The notes below the pieces were generated by a model. The model was not told the DNA's origin and searched no databases. It saw only the letters and a list, made by a program, of their open reading frames with translations. A stretch of DNA of 64,000 bases from Streptomyces qinglanensis. Its GTDB lineage: Bacteria; Actinomycetota; Actinomycetes; Streptomycetales; Streptomycetaceae. The stretch lies in the NCBI RefSeq assembly GCF_900111245.1, contig NZ_FOGO01000007.1:124001-188000 (forward strand). The letters run 5' to 3'. The translations under genes and the position numbers were made by a program. This document shows positions 35,522 to 43,479 of this stretch, piece by piece; the first letter of the stretch is position 1, and each line of letters begins with the position of its first letter.

Positions 35522-36198
35522 GCAGCCGGGAGACGGTACTCGGACGGGTGCGCCGGGCGCTGGCCGACGTACCGCGCGGAGAGCTGCCGCAGCAGGCGCC
35601 GGTGGCCCGCGACTATCTGCGCGTCCACGGCCGGCGTTCCCCGGCGGAGGCCGCACGGCTGCTCGCCGCCCATCTGGCGGACTACCGGGCGCAGGTGCAC
35701 CACAGCACTCCCGGCGGGCTGCCGGAGACCGTCGCGGAGCTCCTGGTACGGCGGGGGGCGCGCCGTGTGGTGACTCCTGCGGGGGTTCCCGCGGAGTGGC
35801 TGCCGGACGGGATCGCGCACCTGCGGGACTCGGCGGCACTCACCCCGCTCGTGCTGGACACGGTGGACAGCGTGGTGACCGGGTGCGCGGTCGCCGTGGC
35901 CGAGACGGGCACGCTGGTCCTGGACGGCTCCCGGGGCCAGGGGCGGCGGCGCAGCACGCTGGTCCCCGACCATCACGTGTGTGTGGTGCGGGTGCCGGAG
36001 CAGGTCGTGGACTCCGTACCGCAGGCTCTGGAACGGCTGGATCCGGCACGGCCGCAGACGTGGATCTCCGGCCCGTCCGCCACCAGCGACATCGAACTCG
36101 ACCGGGTCGAGGGCGTGCACGGCCCGCGCGCGCTGGATGTGGTGCTGGTGTCCGCGGACCGGTGGCAGCCGGCGGACGGCGGAGCCGCGCAGAGCTGA
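35518..36198 (+). CDS. lutC: L-lactate oxidation protein LutC
   Basis: This 226-residue protein belongs to the LUD-domain LutC/YkgG family. It has VLGRVRRAL at the N-terminus, VTGCAVAVAETGTLVLD (about 118-134), then LVPDHHVCVVRVPEQVV and ISGPSATSDIELDRVEGVHGPR, the family signature. The GTG start overlaps the lutB stop and has GGAGGAC upstream. It completes the lutABC operon. No GntR-type LutR regulator or lactate permease gene is next to it in this window. Confidence 0.95.
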   Translation: MSSRETVLGRVRRALADVPRGELPQQAPVARDYLRVHGRRSPAEAARLLAAHLADYRAQVHHSTPGGLPETVAELLVRRGARRVVTPAGVPAEWLPDGIAHLRDSAALTPLVLDTVDSVVTGCAVAVAETGTLVLDGSRGQGRRRSTLVPDHHVCVVRVPEQVVDSVPQALERLDPARPQTWISGPSATSDIELDRVEGVHGPRALDVVLVSADRWQPADGGAAQS

Positions 36199-36223
36199 TC
36201 GGCCGCGCATCGGTAGCACGTTG

Positions 36224-36252
36224 TTGTCGTGAACGTAACTCCCTTGTATTAC
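36224..36252 (+). promoter_or_regulatory. Candidate promoter upstream of the membrane protein gene
   Basis: TTGTCG (36224-36229) and TATTAC (36247-36252) are spaced 17 bp apart in a stretch poorer in G/C than the surroundings. They lie 124 bp before the start of the downstream gene. The match to the housekeeping consensus is moderate. Confidence 0.4.
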
Positions 36253-36299
36253 CGGCGAGTTCAGCCCCACTGTTATCCGATTTCCTTACTGGAAGCGCT

Positions 36300-36333
36300 G
36301 GTTCGCGCAGGTCTCCCGTGCAAGGGTCGAACC
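36300..36333. promoter_or_regulatory. Inverted repeat GGTTCG...CGAACC in the leader of the membrane protein gene
   Basis: Six-base arms at 36300-36305 and 36328-36333 are perfect complements, and the right arm overlaps a CGAACCGTTCG palindrome. A pyrimidine-rich tract (CCCTTTTCCCTT) follows. It could be a weak terminator of the lut operon or an operator; I cannot decide. Confidence 0.35.
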
Positions 36334-36375
36334 GTTCGTTCCCTTTTCCCTTCTGCCCGCGAGGAGTTCGCGCAC

Positions 36376-36969
36376 GTGAGCCACCCCCAGACCGCCCCCC
36401 GCACCGGTACGCCGTCCAGCTTCCCGGACTCCGAGTACCCGGCCGGGCAACCGGTGCGGAAGCCGGGCCTCGTGGTCGCCCTGCTGGCCGCCACCGCGCT
36501 GTCCGCCTTCTCCGGCGCCGTCGGTGCGCTGCTGGTGTACGTCGGGGGCAAGGACCTCGCGGACCGGAACGTCCGCAACGCCGTGGACAGCGACCCGGCA
36601 GCGGTCGGCCTCCCCGCGGGCACGGATGCGGCCGACGTCGCGGGGATGACCCGCACCGCCTGGGACGACGTCGTCACCGAGTGGCAGAGCACCATGTCAG
36701 CGCGGGCCGCGATCGCGCTCGCCCTGGCCCTCGCGCTGCTGCTGGCCGGGCTGTTCGTCGCCGGCAGATGCGCCCTGTGGGCCCGGGTCCTGCTCACCGT
36801 GCCGGCAGTGGGCGGAGCGGCCTTCCCCCACTTGCTGATCCTGCGGGACGCCGCCCCTGCCGGGCTGTACGCGAGCAGCCTGATCGCCGCCGCGTCGGCG
36901 CTCCTGGCAGCGGTGCTGTGCTGGCTGCCGCCGGTGGGGCGCTACCGGGAGGCCGTCCGCAGCCGCTGA
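36376..36969 (+). CDS. Hypothetical four-helix membrane protein
   Basis: I do not recognise a named family for this 197-residue protein. Hydrophobic segments lie at about 30-57, 110-130, 134-155 and 163-185. The first two are separated by an extracytoplasmic loop of about 50 residues with LADRNVRNAVDSDP and TAWDDVVTEWQ. The N-terminus is Pro/Thr/Ser-rich, and the C-terminus is short and basic. The GTG start follows GAGGAG nine bases upstream. Proteins of this build are frequent in Streptomyces and are annotated only as membrane proteins. It has its own leader region and a terminator hairpin after it, so it is probably a single-gene unit. Confidence 0.8.
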   Translation: MSHPQTAPRTGTPSSFPDSEYPAGQPVRKPGLVVALLAATALSAFSGAVGALLVYVGGKDLADRNVRNAVDSDPAAVGLPAGTDAADVAGMTRTAWDDVVTEWQSTMSARAAIALALALALLLAGLFVAGRCALWARVLLTVPAVGGAAFPHLLILRDAAPAGLYASSLIAAASALLAAVLCWLPPVGRYREAVRSR

Positions 36970-36975
36970 CCGCAA

Positions 36976-37007
36976 CCGGCAACGATCCCGTCCGACAACG
37001 TTGCCGG
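36976..37007 (+). terminator. Hairpin after membrane protein gene
   Basis: Arms CCGGCAACG (36976-36984) and CGTTGCCGG (36999-37007) are perfect 9-bp complements with a 14-base loop. They begin 6 bp after the stop codon. Confidence 0.65.
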
Positions 37008-37089
37008 GCGGATTCCGCCGCACGCGCAACCGCTCAGCCCCGGGCGAAATGCCGCGCAGGCGGCGCCCGGGGCCGCCTACGGTGCCACC

Positions 37090-37833
37090 GTGGAATCCCG
37101 AACAGTGCGTCCCTCGCTGCACGTCGTCCCGTTCCCCGTCGGCCAGGTCCATGTGTGGCAGGACGGTGCCGAGTTGACGCTCATCGACACCGGCCCTCCC
37201 GGCAGCGCCGACGCGCTCGCGGACGCCGTACGCGGCTGCGGGGCCGACCTCGGGCGGCTGCGCCGGATCGTCCTCACCCACTTCCACCCCGACCACGCCG
37301 GTTCGGCCGCCGAGCTGGCGAGGCGGTACGGAGCCGAGGTGGTGGCGCACCGCGCGGACGCTCCCGTGATCCGCGGCCGGGCGCCCGCACCGCCACCGGA
37401 CATGGCGGGGGCTCCGGAGTGGGAGCGTGCCCTCTTCGACCAGGTGCACGCCGCCTCCGGCAGCACCTCCGAGGCCCCCGCGGTGCCGCCCGCGCCGCCC
37501 TGCCGGGTCGACCGGGAGGTGGCAGAGGGCGACCTGCTGGACTTCGGCGGCGGTGCCACCGTGCTGTCCGTGCCCGGACACACCGAGGGCAGCATCGCGG
37601 TGCTGCTGCCCGAGCACCGGACGCTGTTCACCGGTGACACGGTCGCCCGGCTCGCGGAGGGCCCCGCACCGGGCGTGTTCAATCTGGACCGGGCCCGCAC
37701 GGCAGCCGCGTTCCTGCGGCTGTGCACCCTGGCGGCGGACGAGGGGGTCGAGACCGTCTGCTTCGGGCACGGTGAGCCGCTGGCCACCGGTGGCGGTGAG
37801 ACACTCGCGCGAGCCGCTGTACATTACAGCTGA
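37090..37833 (+). CDS. Metallo-beta-lactamase-fold hydrolase
   Basis: This 247-residue MBL-fold protein has the metal-binding motif THFHPDH with His64, His66, Asp68 and His69. Further ligand positions are in VPGHTEGSIAV, FTGDTVARL and FGHGEPL. The layout is that of the glyoxalase II-like/quinolinase-like branch of hydrolases that cleave thioesters or lactones; the substrate cannot be assigned. The GTG start at 37090 has little Shine-Dalgarno complementarity, so it may be leaderless or weakly translated. An insert of Pro/Ala/Ser (about 95-135) separates the two halves. Confidence 0.9.
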   Translation: MESRTVRPSLHVVPFPVGQVHVWQDGAELTLIDTGPPGSADALADAVRGCGADLGRLRRIVLTHFHPDHAGSAAELARRYGAEVVAHRADAPVIRGRAPAPPPDMAGAPEWERALFDQVHAASGSTSEAPAVPPAPPCRVDREVAEGDLLDFGGGATVLSVPGHTEGSIAVLLPEHRTLFTGDTVARLAEGPAPGVFNLDRARTAAAFLRLCTLAADEGVETVCFGHGEPLATGGGETLARAAVHYS

Positions 37834-38202
37834 CCTGGTCGGCCGTACGGCGCACGGGAGGCAGTGCTTCGGCCGTCCCATCGAGGTCTCCGCAGGGACG
37901 GCCGGTGGCCGGCCCGCTCGGGCCGCCGGTCCCGAGCCCCGTCGGCCCCTCAATTCGCCGTGCCCGCCGCGCCCGCCGTGCCCGGGGTGCACGCCGTGCC
38001 CGGGGTGCCGCGGGCCCTGAGCCCGTCGTGCGCAGGACGCCCACGGGCTCCTGGACCCGTGCCGTGGCCGTGGGCGTCGGGACGTCCCCGGCGCCGGACC
38101 GAGGTCCGTTCGCCCGGGACGGCGAGCCTAGGTCCTTCGGCGCGGCCCGGTTCCGCCCCGCGTCCGATACCGGGTGCCGGGCCCGCTCGTAACGTCCTGG
38201 TC
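37834..38202. other. Intergenic region with an 18-bp tandem repeat
   Basis: These 369 bp have no supported gene. The central part holds three imperfect 18-bp repeats at 37957-38008. The promoter of the downstream gene is not obvious. Confidence 0.5.
37957..38008. repeat. Imperfect 18-bp tandem repeat, about three copies
   Basis: Copies begin at 37957, 37975 and 37993. The last two share GCCGTGCCCGGGGTGC exactly and the first is diverged. The period is a multiple of three, but no reading frame across it is supported. Confidence 0.75.
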
Positions 38203-39300
38203 ATGGACTCGACCCGAGAGCACACGAGCGGCGGCGACCCGACCGGCACCCTGGACGAGGCACTGGAGCGTCTGCACACCAGTGGACCGGAGCGGGAGGG
38301 CTGGCTCAGCAACCACGCACCCATGGCGGTGGAAGCGCTGGTGCGGCACGGTCAGGCCCCGTCGGTGCACCACTGGATCGACAGCTACCGGGACAAGCTG
38401 GAGGACCTGCCGGCGCGCAGCACGCAGATCACGGCTGACAACTGGGCCGAGGCGCTGGGGGATCCGCGGCGGCTCGGGGACTGGATCGGCTATTTCGCCC
38501 GCCAGGTCGAGGAGCACCCGTGGCGCGATGTGCTCGCCCTGTGGTGGCCGCGGCTGCTGCCGGGCATCTCCGCGGGCGCCACCCATCCGGTGATCCGTAC
38601 CGGACACGCCGTACGGGTGCTGCTCGTGGACGGCCCACCGAGTGCCCCGCGGCTGGCGGAGCTGGCACACGCGCTCGGGTACTGGGCGGCCCGGCACAGC
38701 ACACTGCCGGAGACCGACCTGCTGCCGCCGGAGTCCACCGCGTCGGCGGGCCTCGGCGCCGTCCCGCTGATCGCCGACCAGAGCGGCGGTATCCGCGAGC
38801 GGCTGGCACGCATCACCGCGCTCCCCCGTCGGCCGCACCCGGCGGGGCGCCCGGCACCGGACGCGGCCGGCGCAGGCGGCGGGACCGATCCCGACAGTGC
38901 CCGCGCGGACCTGCGGGAGATCGTCCGCGCCGCCACCCACCGGTACGCCACCCACGCCCACGGCTCGCCCGTCATGCTGGTGCACGCGGCCACCGCGCCC
39001 AACGCGGTGCTGCGCACCCTGCCCGCGCTCCCGCCCCGCCTGTGGGGCCTCAGCGCCGACGCCGCCTGGGCCGCGAGCGCGGCCGTCACGGCCGTGTACG
39101 CGCCCGCGCAGGCGGCGCCGGTCCCGGAGAGCACCCCGCCGGGACCGCAGGAGGTCTTCGCCCGCGCGGCGGCCCACGGCGACGAGCACGCGATCAAGTT
39201 CGCGGACACCGCGCTGGAGGTGGCGGCCGGCGCGGAAGGCGGCGATCCGCTGTCCATGGCGGCGGCGCTGCGCGCGACCGAGCTGATCCCGCAGGGCTGA
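38203..39300 (+). CDS. Questin-oxidase-like family protein
   Basis: This 365-residue protein resembles the questin oxidase-like family (formerly DUF4243). LDEALERLHTSGPEREGWLSNHAPMAVEALVRHGQ is the typical opening (residues about 13-47). It is followed by WIDSYRDKLEDLP and, in the middle, PRLLPGISAGATHPVIRTGHAVRVL, with the conserved histidines of the group. The C-terminus has MLVHAATAPNAVLRTLP and DEHAIKFADTALE. Characterised fungal members catalyse a Baeyer-Villiger-type ring opening without flavin; actinobacterial ones are uncharacterised as far as I know. The ATG is the best start but has a weak ribosome site. The stop codon sits inside a 14-bp tandem repeat. Confidence 0.85.
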   Translation: MDSTREHTSGGDPTGTLDEALERLHTSGPEREGWLSNHAPMAVEALVRHGQAPSVHHWIDSYRDKLEDLPARSTQITADNWAEALGDPRRLGDWIGYFARQVEEHPWRDVLALWWPRLLPGISAGATHPVIRTGHAVRVLLVDGPPSAPRLAELAHALGYWAARHSTLPETDLLPPESTASAGLGAVPLIADQSGGIRERLARITALPRRPHPAGRPAPDAAGAGGGTDPDSARADLREIVRAATHRYATHAHGSPVMLVHAATAPNAVLRTLPALPPRLWGLSADAAWAASAAVTAVYAPAQAAPVPESTPPGPQEVFARAAAHGDEHAIKFADTALEVAAGAEGGDPLSMAAALRATELIPQG

Positions 39301-39338
39301 TCCCGCAGGGCTGATCCCGCAGGGCTGATCCCGCAGGG
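39283..39338. repeat. Four perfect copies of a 14-bp tandem repeat at a gene end
   Basis: The unit CTGATCCCGCAGGG is repeated at 39283, 39297, 39311 and 39325 without any change. The first copy codes for the last residues of the questin-oxidase-like protein, and the second supplies its TGA stop. The array ends 15 bp before the stop of the convergent macrodomain gene. Confidence 0.95.
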
Positions 39339-39352
39339 GAGCTGACCGGGAC

Positions 39353-39862
39353 TCAGAGGGCCGCGCGGAAGGTGTCGTAGGAGCGCTGTCCGAACAGCAC
39401 GAGGCGCACCTCGGCGAAGCCCTCACCCTCCGCCCGCAGAGTGCGCAGTGCGATACGCGCCGCGTCGTCCAGCGGCCAGCGGTAGACACCCGTGGAGATG
39501 GCGGGGAACGCGATGGTCCGGGCACCGAGTTCACGAGCGGCGCGCAGCGACTCGCGGTGGCAGGAGGCCAGCAGTTCCGAGCGGTCCTCCTGCCCGCTCC
39601 AGACCGGGCCCACCGTGTGGATGACCCAGCGTGCCGTCAGCCGTCCCGCCGTGGTGGCGACAGCGGCACCGGTGGGGAGGCCGCTGCCGTACCGTTCGGC
39701 GCGCAGTCTGCGGCACTCGGCGACGATCTCCGGGCCGCCCTTGCGGTGGATGGCTCCGTCCACGCCTCCGCCGCCCATCAGGGAGGAGTTGGCGGCGTTG
39801 ACCACGGCCTCGACATCCTGCTCGGTGATGTCCCCCTGCACGAGGGTGATGTGGGTGGGCAT
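39353..39862 (-). CDS. Macrodomain protein, ADP-ribosyl/O-acetyl-ADP-ribose hydrolase type (YmdB-like)
   Basis: This 169-residue single macrodomain is of the MacroD/YmdB type. GDITEQDVEAVVNAANSSL (about 10-28) includes the Asn of the active site, and GGGGVDGAIHRKGGPEI (30-46) is the catalytic loop. VIHTVGPVW and FPAISTGVYRWP follow, the latter being the phosphate-binding loop. Enzymes of this class remove ADP-ribose from acidic residues or deacetylate O-acetyl-ADP-ribose in the cytoplasm. The ATG at 39862 is used, following GGATGAGG; frames extending further upstream are not conserved in type. It is a single gene converging on the previous one. Confidence 0.93.
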   Translation of the reverse strand: MPTHITLVQGDITEQDVEAVVNAANSSLMGGGGVDGAIHRKGGPEIVAECRRLRAERYGSGLPTGAAVATTAGRLTARWVIHTVGPVWSGQEDRSELLASCHRESLRAARELGARTIAFPAISTGVYRWPLDDAARIALRTLRAEGEGFAEVRLVLFGQRSYDTFRAAL

Positions 39863-40006
39863 GACCTCATCCTGGCGCAGCGCCCGGCGGGGCGCACGCC
39901 GGTCACCGGTCCGCGCCTCCGATCGGCGCTGCGGCGCGGCTGTCCGCTGCGCGCCCTCTGGTCGGCGCTCCCGCGTTCGTATTAGCTTGCCCCACTGCCC
40001 CACTGC

Positions 40007-40054
40007 CCCACCGCCCCGCTGTCTCACCGCCCCGCTGCCTCACCGCCCCGCTGC
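40007..40054. repeat. Pyrimidine-rich tandem repeat upstream of the muramidase gene
   Basis: Three 16-bp copies of a CTCACCGCCCCGCTGC-like unit begin at 40007, 40023 and 40039, the last two identical. Shorter CCCCACTGC copies precede them. The plus strand is almost free of A and G here. The array ends 29 bp before the start codon. Confidence 0.85.
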
Positions 40055-40083
40055 ACCTCTGGACGCCGGAAGGACGGTCCCCG

Positions 40084-41382
40084 ATGACCGCTGCACCCTC
40101 GCGCCGTTCGCTGCTGGCCGGTGGCACCGCCGCCACCCTCGGCACACCGCTGTTCGCCCCGTCCGCCGCTGCGGAGTCCTCCCGTCCCGGCGGCGGGCAC
40201 CGCACGTCTCGCGTGGTCCCGGGTGCCGACGCGGCGGCCGCCGAGGGCTGGCGCACGCTGCGCGGCCGCAAGCTCGGCGTCCTCAGCAATCCGACCGGGG
40301 TGCTGCGGGACGCCCGGCACGTGGTCGACTCGATGGCGGCGCACAAGGAGCTGCGCATCGCGGGCGTCTTCGGCCCGGAGCACGGCTTCCGCGGCAGCGC
40401 GCAGGCGGGCGGGTCGGAGCCCGAGTTCGAGGACCCGCGCACGGGGCTGACGGTCTACGACGCCTACGGCGCCGACGGGGCGAAACTGGCCGGACTGTTC
40501 CGCAAGGCGGGCGTGGACACGGTCGTCTTCGACATCCAGGACGTCGGGGTGCGCTTCTACACCTACATCTGGACGATGTACCACGCGATGGTCGCCGCGC
40601 GGGAGATCGGGGCGTCCTTCGTGGTCCTGGACCGGCCGAACCCGATCGGCCGCAGGGCGGACGGGCCGCTGCTGACACCCGAGTTCGCCTCCGGGGTCGG
40701 GCTCAAGCCGATCATCCAGCAGCACGGCATGACGGTCGGTGAGCTGGCCCGCTACTTCAACGGCGAACTGCTGCCCCAGGAGGGCGACGGCGGGCGGGTG
40801 GAGCTGGACGTCGTCCGGGTGCGGGGCTGGTCGCCGCGCACCCCGGCACAGGAGACGGGGCTGGCCTGGGTGCCGCCGTCCCCCAATGTCCCGACCCCCG
40901 ACACGGCGACCGCCTACGCGGGCACCGGGTACTTCGAGGGCACCAACCTGTCGGAGGGGCGCGGGACCACACTGCCGTTCCAGTTCATCGGCGCCCCGTT
41001 CCTGGACCACCACTACAGCGACCGGCTCAACGGGCTGGGACTGCCGGGGGTGCGCTTCCGGGAGGGCTACTTCGTCCCCACGTTCAGCAAGCATCAGGGC
41101 AAGACCTGCGCGGGGGTGCAGCTCCTGGTGACCGATCCCGCCCGCTACCGGGCCGTGCCGACGGCGGTGGCCATGCTGCGGGAGGCGATGCGGTACGACG
41201 GATTCTCCTGGCGGGAGGATGCCGACCCCGCGCGGCCGTTCTGGATCGACAAGCTGTCGGGCTCCTCCCGGTTGCGGGAGATGCTGGACGCGGGCCGGAG
41301 CCTGGAGGCGATCACCGGGGCGTGGCGGACGGAGGTGCGCGACTTCCAGCGGGCCAGGCGCCCGTATCTGCTCTACCGGTGA
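40084..41382 (+). CDS. namZ: Exo-beta-N-acetylmuramidase, NamZ/DUF1343 family (GH171)
   Basis: This 432-residue exported protein has a Tat-type signal (SRRSLLAGG... up to about residue 32). The mature domain has the family blocks LGVLSNPTGV, GVFGPEHGFRG, FDIQDVGVRFYTYIWTM, VLDRPNPIG, WVPPSPNVP, TNLSEGRGTTLPFQFIGAPF and FVPTFSKHQGKTCAGVQLLV. Proteins of this family remove terminal N-acetylmuramic acid from peptidoglycan fragments (established for Bacillus and Tannerella NamZ). It would act in the cell wall or medium in muropeptide recycling. The ATG start follows GGAAGGA. A pyrimidine-rich repeat precedes it, and the convergent ABC exporter lies downstream. Confidence 0.93.
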   Translation: MTAAPSRRSLLAGGTAATLGTPLFAPSAAAESSRPGGGHRTSRVVPGADAAAAEGWRTLRGRKLGVLSNPTGVLRDARHVVDSMAAHKELRIAGVFGPEHGFRGSAQAGGSEPEFEDPRTGLTVYDAYGADGAKLAGLFRKAGVDTVVFDIQDVGVRFYTYIWTMYHAMVAAREIGASFVVLDRPNPIGRRADGPLLTPEFASGVGLKPIIQQHGMTVGELARYFNGELLPQEGDGGRVELDVVRVRGWSPRTPAQETGLAWVPPSPNVPTPDTATAYAGTGYFEGTNLSEGRGTTLPFQFIGAPFLDHHYSDRLNGLGLPGVRFREGYFVPTFSKHQGKTCAGVQLLVTDPARYRAVPTAVAMLREAMRYDGFSWREDADPARPFWIDKLSGSSRLREMLDAGRSLEAITGAWRTEVRDFQRARRPYLLYR

Positions 41383-41488
41383 GGCGGGCGACGCGGCGGG
41401 CACCCGCGCCGGGTGACCGCACGCGGGCGCGTCCGGGGCCGGTCGTCCACCGCCGTCGCCGGGTCAGTCGCCCGCTGCCGTGTGCGGG

Positions 41489-43333
41489 TCACCCGCCCAC
41501 TGCCGCATCCGCGGTCCGGCTGTCGCGCCGGACCAGCGCGGCGTACCTTCCCGCTGCCGCGAGGAGCTCGGTGTGGGTGCCCCGCTCGGCGATCCGCCCG
41601 CCGTCCAGTACGACGATCTGGTCGGCGTCGCGGATGGTGGAGAGACGGTGCGCGATGGTGAGCGTGGTGCGCCCTTCCGAGAGTGCGTCGACGGCTTCCT
41701 GGACGGCGCGCTCGGTGCGGGTGTCGAGGGCGCTGGTGGCCTCGTCCAGGATGAGCACCGGAGGATCGCGCAGGATGGTGCGCGCGAGGGCGAGCCGCTG
41801 CTTCTCCCCGCCGGAGAAGCGGTAGCCGCGCTCTCCGACGAGCGTCTCGTACCCGTCCGGCAAGGCGGCGATCTGCTCGTGGATCTGCGCCGCGGTCGCC
41901 GCTTCGCGCAGTTCCTCGTCAGTGGCGTCCGGCCGGGCGAAGCGGAGGTTTTCGGCGACCGTCGCATGGAAGAGGTAGGTCTCCTGGGAGACCACGCCGA
42001 CGGCTCCGGAGAGGGTCGCGAAGTCGAGGTCCCGTACGTCGACACCGTCGAGGGTCACCCGGCCCCCGGTCACGTCGTAGAGCCGGGGCACCAGGTAGCT
42101 GAGGGTGGACTTGCCCGACCCCGTGGCCCCCACGACCGCGAGGCTGCTGCCCGCGGGGACGGTCAGGTCGATTCCGCGCAGGGTGTGGCCGCTGTCGCGT
42201 GCGGGGCTGCCCGGCGGGCGGGTGTCGTAGGTGAAGTCCACGTTCTCGAAGCGGATTTCACCGCGGACCTGCGGGAGCGGGACGGGTCTGCGCGGTTCGG
42301 TGATGGAGACGGGCAGATCGAGGTATTCGAAGATGCGCTGGAAGAGCGCGAGCGAGGTCTGCATCTCCACACCGGTGGTGAGCAGCGAGACGGTGGGGCG
42401 CAGCAGCCCCTGCTGCAGGGTCACGAAGGCGACGAGGGTGCCGATGGAGAAGGCGGGCCCGCCGAAGTGGGTGAGCATGCCCGCCGTCCAGTAGAGCAGC
42501 GCGGGGATCGCGGACATGACGATCCCGATGGTGGACATCCGCCAGCGACCGGCCATGTGGGAGCGGATCTCCAGGTCGGCCAGGGTCTCGGACTCGCCGG
42601 CGAAGTTCCGGGTGAGCGAGTCGGCCCGGCCCATGGTGCGGCCGAGCAGGATGCCGCTGACCGACAGGGATTCGGTGACCAGGGCGGACATGGCGGCCAT
42701 CTGCTTCTGCCGCTGGGTGGTGATGCGCTTGCGCTCCCGCCCCACCCGGCGGCTCACCCAGACGAAGAAGGGCAGCAGCACCAGGGAGGCGAGCGTCAGC
42801 CGCCAGTCCAGCGCGAGCATGGCGACGATGGTGGCCACCACGCTGGTGAGGTTGGAGACCAGCGAGGTCGCCGTCGAGGTGACGGTCGCCTGCATGCCGC
42901 CGATGTCGTTGGCGATCCGGGACTGGACCTCGCCCGTCCGGGTCCGGGTGAAGAAGGCGAGCGGCATCCGCTGGAGCTTGGCGTAGACCCCGGTGCGCAG
43001 GTCGTGCATGACGCGCTGGCCGACCGTGGTGCTGATGAGCGTCTGGAGCACACCGAAGACGCTGGTGACGACCGCGGTGACGATCAGACCGAGGGCGAGC
43101 AGCGAGAGCAGCCCGGTGCGCTGCTGCGGGATGGCGACGTCCAGGATCTCGCGCAGCAGGAACGGCGAGGCGACGGAGACCAGGGAGGAGGCGGCCACCA
43201 GCAGGCCGACCAGGGTCAGGCGGGCCCGGTAGGGACGGAAGAGGCGCAGGATGCGGCGCACCTGTGCGGGCTGCTCCTGCGGCGTCGGGGTTTCCTGCGG
43301 TGACGGCGTCCAGCCGGATGCTTCACGGTGCAA
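41489..43333 (-). CDS. ABC exporter (fused membrane and ATPase domains), MarR-linked
   Basis: This protein of about 614 residues is a type IV ABC exporter half-transporter. It has six membrane helices (about 38-330, with EILDVAIPQQRTGLL and FTRTRTGEVQSRIANDI). The ATPase domain is complete: Walker A VVGATGSGKST, Q-loop VVSQETYLFHATVAENL, signature FSGGEKQRLALAR, Walker B VLILDEATSALD and H-loop IAHRLSTI. It should work as a homodimer. The TTG at 43333 is chosen, with AGGAG five bases upstream. The ATG at 43426 would lie inside the predicted -10 box and is unlikely. The divergent MarR gene and shared operator region suggest an inducible drug or lipid exporter. Confidence 0.93.
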   Translation of the reverse strand: MHREASGWTPSPQETPTPQEQPAQVRRILRLFRPYRARLTLVGLLVAASSLVSVASPFLLREILDVAIPQQRTGLLSLLALGLIVTAVVTSVFGVLQTLISTTVGQRVMHDLRTGVYAKLQRMPLAFFTRTRTGEVQSRIANDIGGMQATVTSTATSLVSNLTSVVATIVAMLALDWRLTLASLVLLPFFVWVSRRVGRERKRITTQRQKQMAAMSALVTESLSVSGILLGRTMGRADSLTRNFAGESETLADLEIRSHMAGRWRMSTIGIVMSAIPALLYWTAGMLTHFGGPAFSIGTLVAFVTLQQGLLRPTVSLLTTGVEMQTSLALFQRIFEYLDLPVSITEPRRPVPLPQVRGEIRFENVDFTYDTRPPGSPARDSGHTLRGIDLTVPAGSSLAVVGATGSGKSTLSYLVPRLYDVTGGRVTLDGVDVRDLDFATLSGAVGVVSQETYLFHATVAENLRFARPDATDEELREAATAAQIHEQIAALPDGYETLVGERGYRFSGGEKQRLALARTILRDPPVLILDEATSALDTRTERAVQEAVDALSEGRTTLTIAHRLSTIRDADQIVVLDGGRIAERGTHTELLAAAGRYAALVRRDSRTADAAVGG

Positions 43334-43421
43334 GGGGCTCCTCGGTACTCGGGGGTGTCGCCCGGGGCGGAGCCGGTCCGCCGGCGCGGGCGCGCTCGGC
43401 GGACTGCGCCGAGACTGAGGG

Positions 43422-43451
43422 AGCATAGTTCATCGTTACCTATGTTCACAA
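43422..43451 (-). promoter_or_regulatory. Promoter of the MarR-linked ABC exporter
   Basis: On the minus strand TTGTGA (43451-43446) and TATGCT (43427-43422) are 18 bp apart, a good housekeeping-type promoter. The exporter start lies about 90 bp downstream. MarR-box repeats cover the spacer. Confidence 0.6.
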
Positions 43452-43461
43452 TGACCTATGT
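43438..43461. promoter_or_regulatory. Direct repeats ACCTATGT, candidate MarR operator
   Basis: Two identical ACCTATGT octamers begin at 43438 and 43454, 16 bp apart. A CATAG/CTATG inverted pair (43424-43428 with 43440-43444) overlaps the first one. They lie between the divergent exporter and MarR genes and over the exporter promoter spacer, where repressor binding would block transcription. Confidence 0.55.
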
Positions 43462-43479
43462 ACTGATAACCTGCTTGAC

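Noticed and set aside
36300..36338. A tRNA-like GGTTCG/CGAACC element before the membrane protein gene
   Set aside because: No acceptor, D or anticodon stem can be formed around it, so it is only an inverted repeat.
41412..41492. A GGGTGACCGCAC / GTGCGGGTCACCC pair between the muramidase and ABC exporter genes as a terminator
   Set aside because: The arms need a bulge and enclose a loop of about 60 bases, too weak for a terminator call.
43334..43426. An ATG at 43426 as the start of the ABC exporter
   Set aside because: It would fall in the predicted -10 box and has no ribosome site, whereas TTG 43333 has AGGAG at good spacing.
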